NCBI RefSeq assembly: GCF_000972845.2
Contig: NC_040029.1
Span: forward strand, 2,578,695-2,642,694
Reading direction: 5' to 3'
From: Larimichthys crocea
Lineage: Eukaryota; Chordata; Actinopteri; Sciaenidae
Length of the DNA: 64,000 nt
How positions within the stretch are numbered: position 1 is the stretch's first letter; the number at the start of each line of letters is the position of its first letter. Of the stretch, positions 61,521-64,000 are shown one piece after another. The notes under the pieces are model-generated. The model was not told where the DNA came from. It made no database searches and saw only the letters and a program-made list of their open reading frames with translations. Both the position numbers and the translations under genes were made by a program.

Positions 61521-64000
61521 CACACACTCACAGAGGCCAGCGTCGCAGGATTGTTCTGATGACTTCATAGGGATTGCAGCGAGCTGGCTTCCTGCTTCGT
61601 TCTGGCTGATTCCCACTCTGACACGCAGACAGAAGCAGACAGCCTTTCAGCCCCTCTCCCACTCTTTTAGCCAGATGGCACTGCTATCCTGAGAAAAGCC
61701 TATTTTTTTTTCCAGTTGTTATGTTTTTTTTGCACCAGTTTCAGACTCTAATCTGCACATTCCTAAGTAGGGCTTCATAGGAAACTTCATAAATCAGTTG
61801 GTGTATTGTCTGAGGCCTTCTGTTTGCCTGAAATTTGCATCATGGGATGTTTGCAGCGTTTGCAGCGTCCAGGTGTGGAGAGCTAACCTTGCGAGGCAGC
61901 TGGACATCATGCAAGAATCCATCTTGACAGGCTTGAACACAGTTGTTCACACCAATCAGTTACGGCACGGTCTCCGGTTTAACGCTAAGTATGCGTGACA
62001 ACGTGTTTGCTGAAAAAGCTTTGTGCGCAGCTGCTAAAGAGGTTAGCACAAATGCTGCTTCAGTTATATTATAACTGCAAAGAATTTCACTTATTTAGTC
62101 ATTATATGTGGTTTGGCCATGATAGATGGTGACATACAGATGGTTCATCCAATCAACCGTCAAGTCTCTTTTGAGAGTGCCTGCCGTTTTCCAACCAGGT
62201 TCCAACAACGATTTCCGAGATGATTTTATTTAACAAACCATCTCGTACAGTCAGGTTTGGGTATTGCCAATCATCAGTAGCTGAAGAGTCTCCTTCGGCT
62301 TTCCAGGCCGTAGTCAGTCTCTGCTCAGGATACATTTTCTGTATCAAAGTAGATGCAGATTGTTTTGGAGTGATTATTGATATGTAGGCTAGTCTTTCCC
62401 TTTAACCATTTTAATCAAAAGAAATGGTTCAACAACTATTGGATGGATTGGGGTTGCCCAGGATTGATTCTGGTTTTCTTTCTTTGATTTATTCTCTAAA
62501 ATATTTTTAAAAAACAAGTTACTGCCTGCCCCCTTATTGCCATTCTTGGTGTAACCTCAGAAAACATACCTATGACCTCCTGTCAACGCAGGGCCATGGC
62601 ATTTTCCTTCTTACTAGCGCGGCGGTTGATTTCTGCTGGAAGAATGCTGCTCCACACACATCTCATTAAGAGTATCATGTGTAATCTCATGTTAGAAAAG
62701 ATCAGGTTTACTGTTAATGGACGTTCATAAGACATGGGATGGCTTTATTGGATATGTAAAGCAATTAGACGTGATAAACTTCCAGCTGACCCGTTATAAC
62801 TTCATGTACTCTGGTCGAGGATGGTTAATACGCCGCGCAACTGGACCCTCTCCCCACCTCACCACACCCCACTCCCAGATCGACCACCCTCACCCTTAAT
62901 CCTTTCCCTTCCCTTTTTATGTCCCTTTCTGTCTGTGTGTCTCATTTTCCTTGATGACCTGACAACTACCAATATCAACAAATATTAACAGGTATTATCC
63001 AACTTTATTTCATGACAGGATCCCTCCAAGTCATAATTTGAATGAATAGCCTTCAAATCTGAGCTGGTCAAAGTAAAGTACCAAATGCACAATATACTGT
63101 GTTATGGTAATCTGCCCTGATTACCTCTTCAGCCCTCCTTGACCTAGATTGCTCACTCAAACCCTCCAGATGGCCCAAAGTCCCAATGACAGGATCCGCT
63201 GTGTTATTAGTCCTACATGATTAATTAATGATGCTTTACAAAACACTCTGAACCATCCTTGTGTAGAGCTGAAATGATTAGTAGTTAATAACTAACAATC
63301 TGTTTTGATAACAAGTGAATCATTAGCCATCAGAAATGCTGTTGGTCTTTAGGATTTGTTTCAGCTCTTGATATGCTTTAGCTAATTTCTGACATAATTG
63401 CACTTCCACTGCAAAACGGCACACACCCATCAATTATGTTCAGTGTTTGGAGAGATTACATAATGACATCACAGTAAGAGTCGCTTTTTTTCAGCTATTT
63501 ATTCTCTGTGTCCCCAGGTCAGAGCCATTGGCGACGATGGTTTGACTCGACAAATGAATGAAATGAATTAATGATAATTGTGGCCCAAATTAAGTTTGTT
63601 GAAATAATCGCTGAGTGATTACTACAATAAAAGGGAAATGTGTATTATAATTTAATGACTAAAGATAACATCAGAGTCAGTTAGTTAGTACCTAAATATG
63701 AAGCTTCTCTTTCTATTTCTGCCGACAAATCCTCGCCCTCTTCACCTCACGTGCGTGTTGCAGATGTGACAAATTGTGTTTGCTGTAATAACGATAGTTA
63801 TAAAAACTGGCACTGCTCTAAGCCATTTGTATTTTTTTTTTATGGGACACATAAGAGCTAATGCACTGAGCTTTAATCGGTAGACATTTTAGTCACACAT
63901 GTCTTCATAGTCCTGGCTCTTGCTTCTTAAAGCTGTTTTTCCATGTGGTCCCCTGTGTTCGGTGTGTTTGTTCCTGTGGGCCGAGGGGATTTTACAGCAG

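Larger units (their letters stand above)
55940..64000. other. nbeal1: Presumed intron 1 of nbeal1
   Basis: No exon matching the next NBEAL1 segment is recognised. The open frames here are short and lack family similarity. It holds a retroposon-like segment (56060-56285) and CA and CT simple repeats. Confidence 0.55.

Noticed and set aside
62717..62899. 60-residue plus-strand frame in the last kilobases
   Set aside because: Does not match the next NBEAL1 segment and has no donor or acceptor at the right phase.
1..64000. CRISPR arrays, operons, tRNA and rRNA genes
   Set aside because: None seen; repeats are microsatellites or transposon-derived, and the gene structure is that of a vertebrate.

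Overview
The window looks like nuclear DNA of a teleost fish. Genes have many short exons with GT-AG introns. Dispersed repeats are of fish type: a Tc1-like DNA transposon with matching ends, Rex/L2-like LINE pieces, MITE-like elements and many CA, GATA and GAA microsatellites. A long TRIM gene of the fish-expanded RING, two B-box, coiled-coil, B30.2 type is present. The order trak2, stradb, nbeal1 recalls the human 2q33 neighbourhood as I remember it. The exon models were built by hand from splice sites, reading phase and recalled family sequence; no database search was run.

Layout. 1-7.6 kb: no gene seen; a 0.69 kb foldback element (245-935) and small retroelement relics. 7.65-13.35 kb (+): carboxypeptidase O (cpo), nine exons, with nested repeats and a Tc1 derivative in intron 1. 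14.35-15.58 kb (-): nudt15, three exons, tail to tail with cpo. 16.07-16.50 kb: 5'-truncated LINE copy with a perfect 17-bp target duplication. 18.93-24.30 kb (+): a TRIM E3 ligase in 16 coding exons, 11 of them consecutive in-frame cassettes. 26.45-36.57 kb (-): trak2, with two first coding exons and one GC-AG intron; its untranslated exon is probably near 39.84 kb. 40.90-44.44 kb (+): stradb, head to head with trak2. 46.86-48.97 kb (-): a four-exon gene I do not recognise. 46.2-53.7 kb: a 5.1 kb direct repeat around that gene, broken by a 10-N gap. 54.1-55.1 kb: nested LINE 3' ends. 55.89 kb onward (+): first coding exon of nbeal1, followed by about 8 kb with no exon I can recognise.

The genes do not form a pathway. 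They include a brush-border type exopeptidase (CPO), a nucleotide-pool hydrolase (NUDT15), a probable ubiquitin ligase (TRIM), a mitochondrial transport adaptor (TRAK2), the pseudokinase partner of LKB1 (STRADB) and a BEACH-family protein (NBEAL1). The observations most worth checking are the unrecognised gene and the assembly gap that may hide a second copy of it, the TRIM cassette-exon string, the trak2 promoter and splice-site choices, and the altered C-terminus of STRADB.
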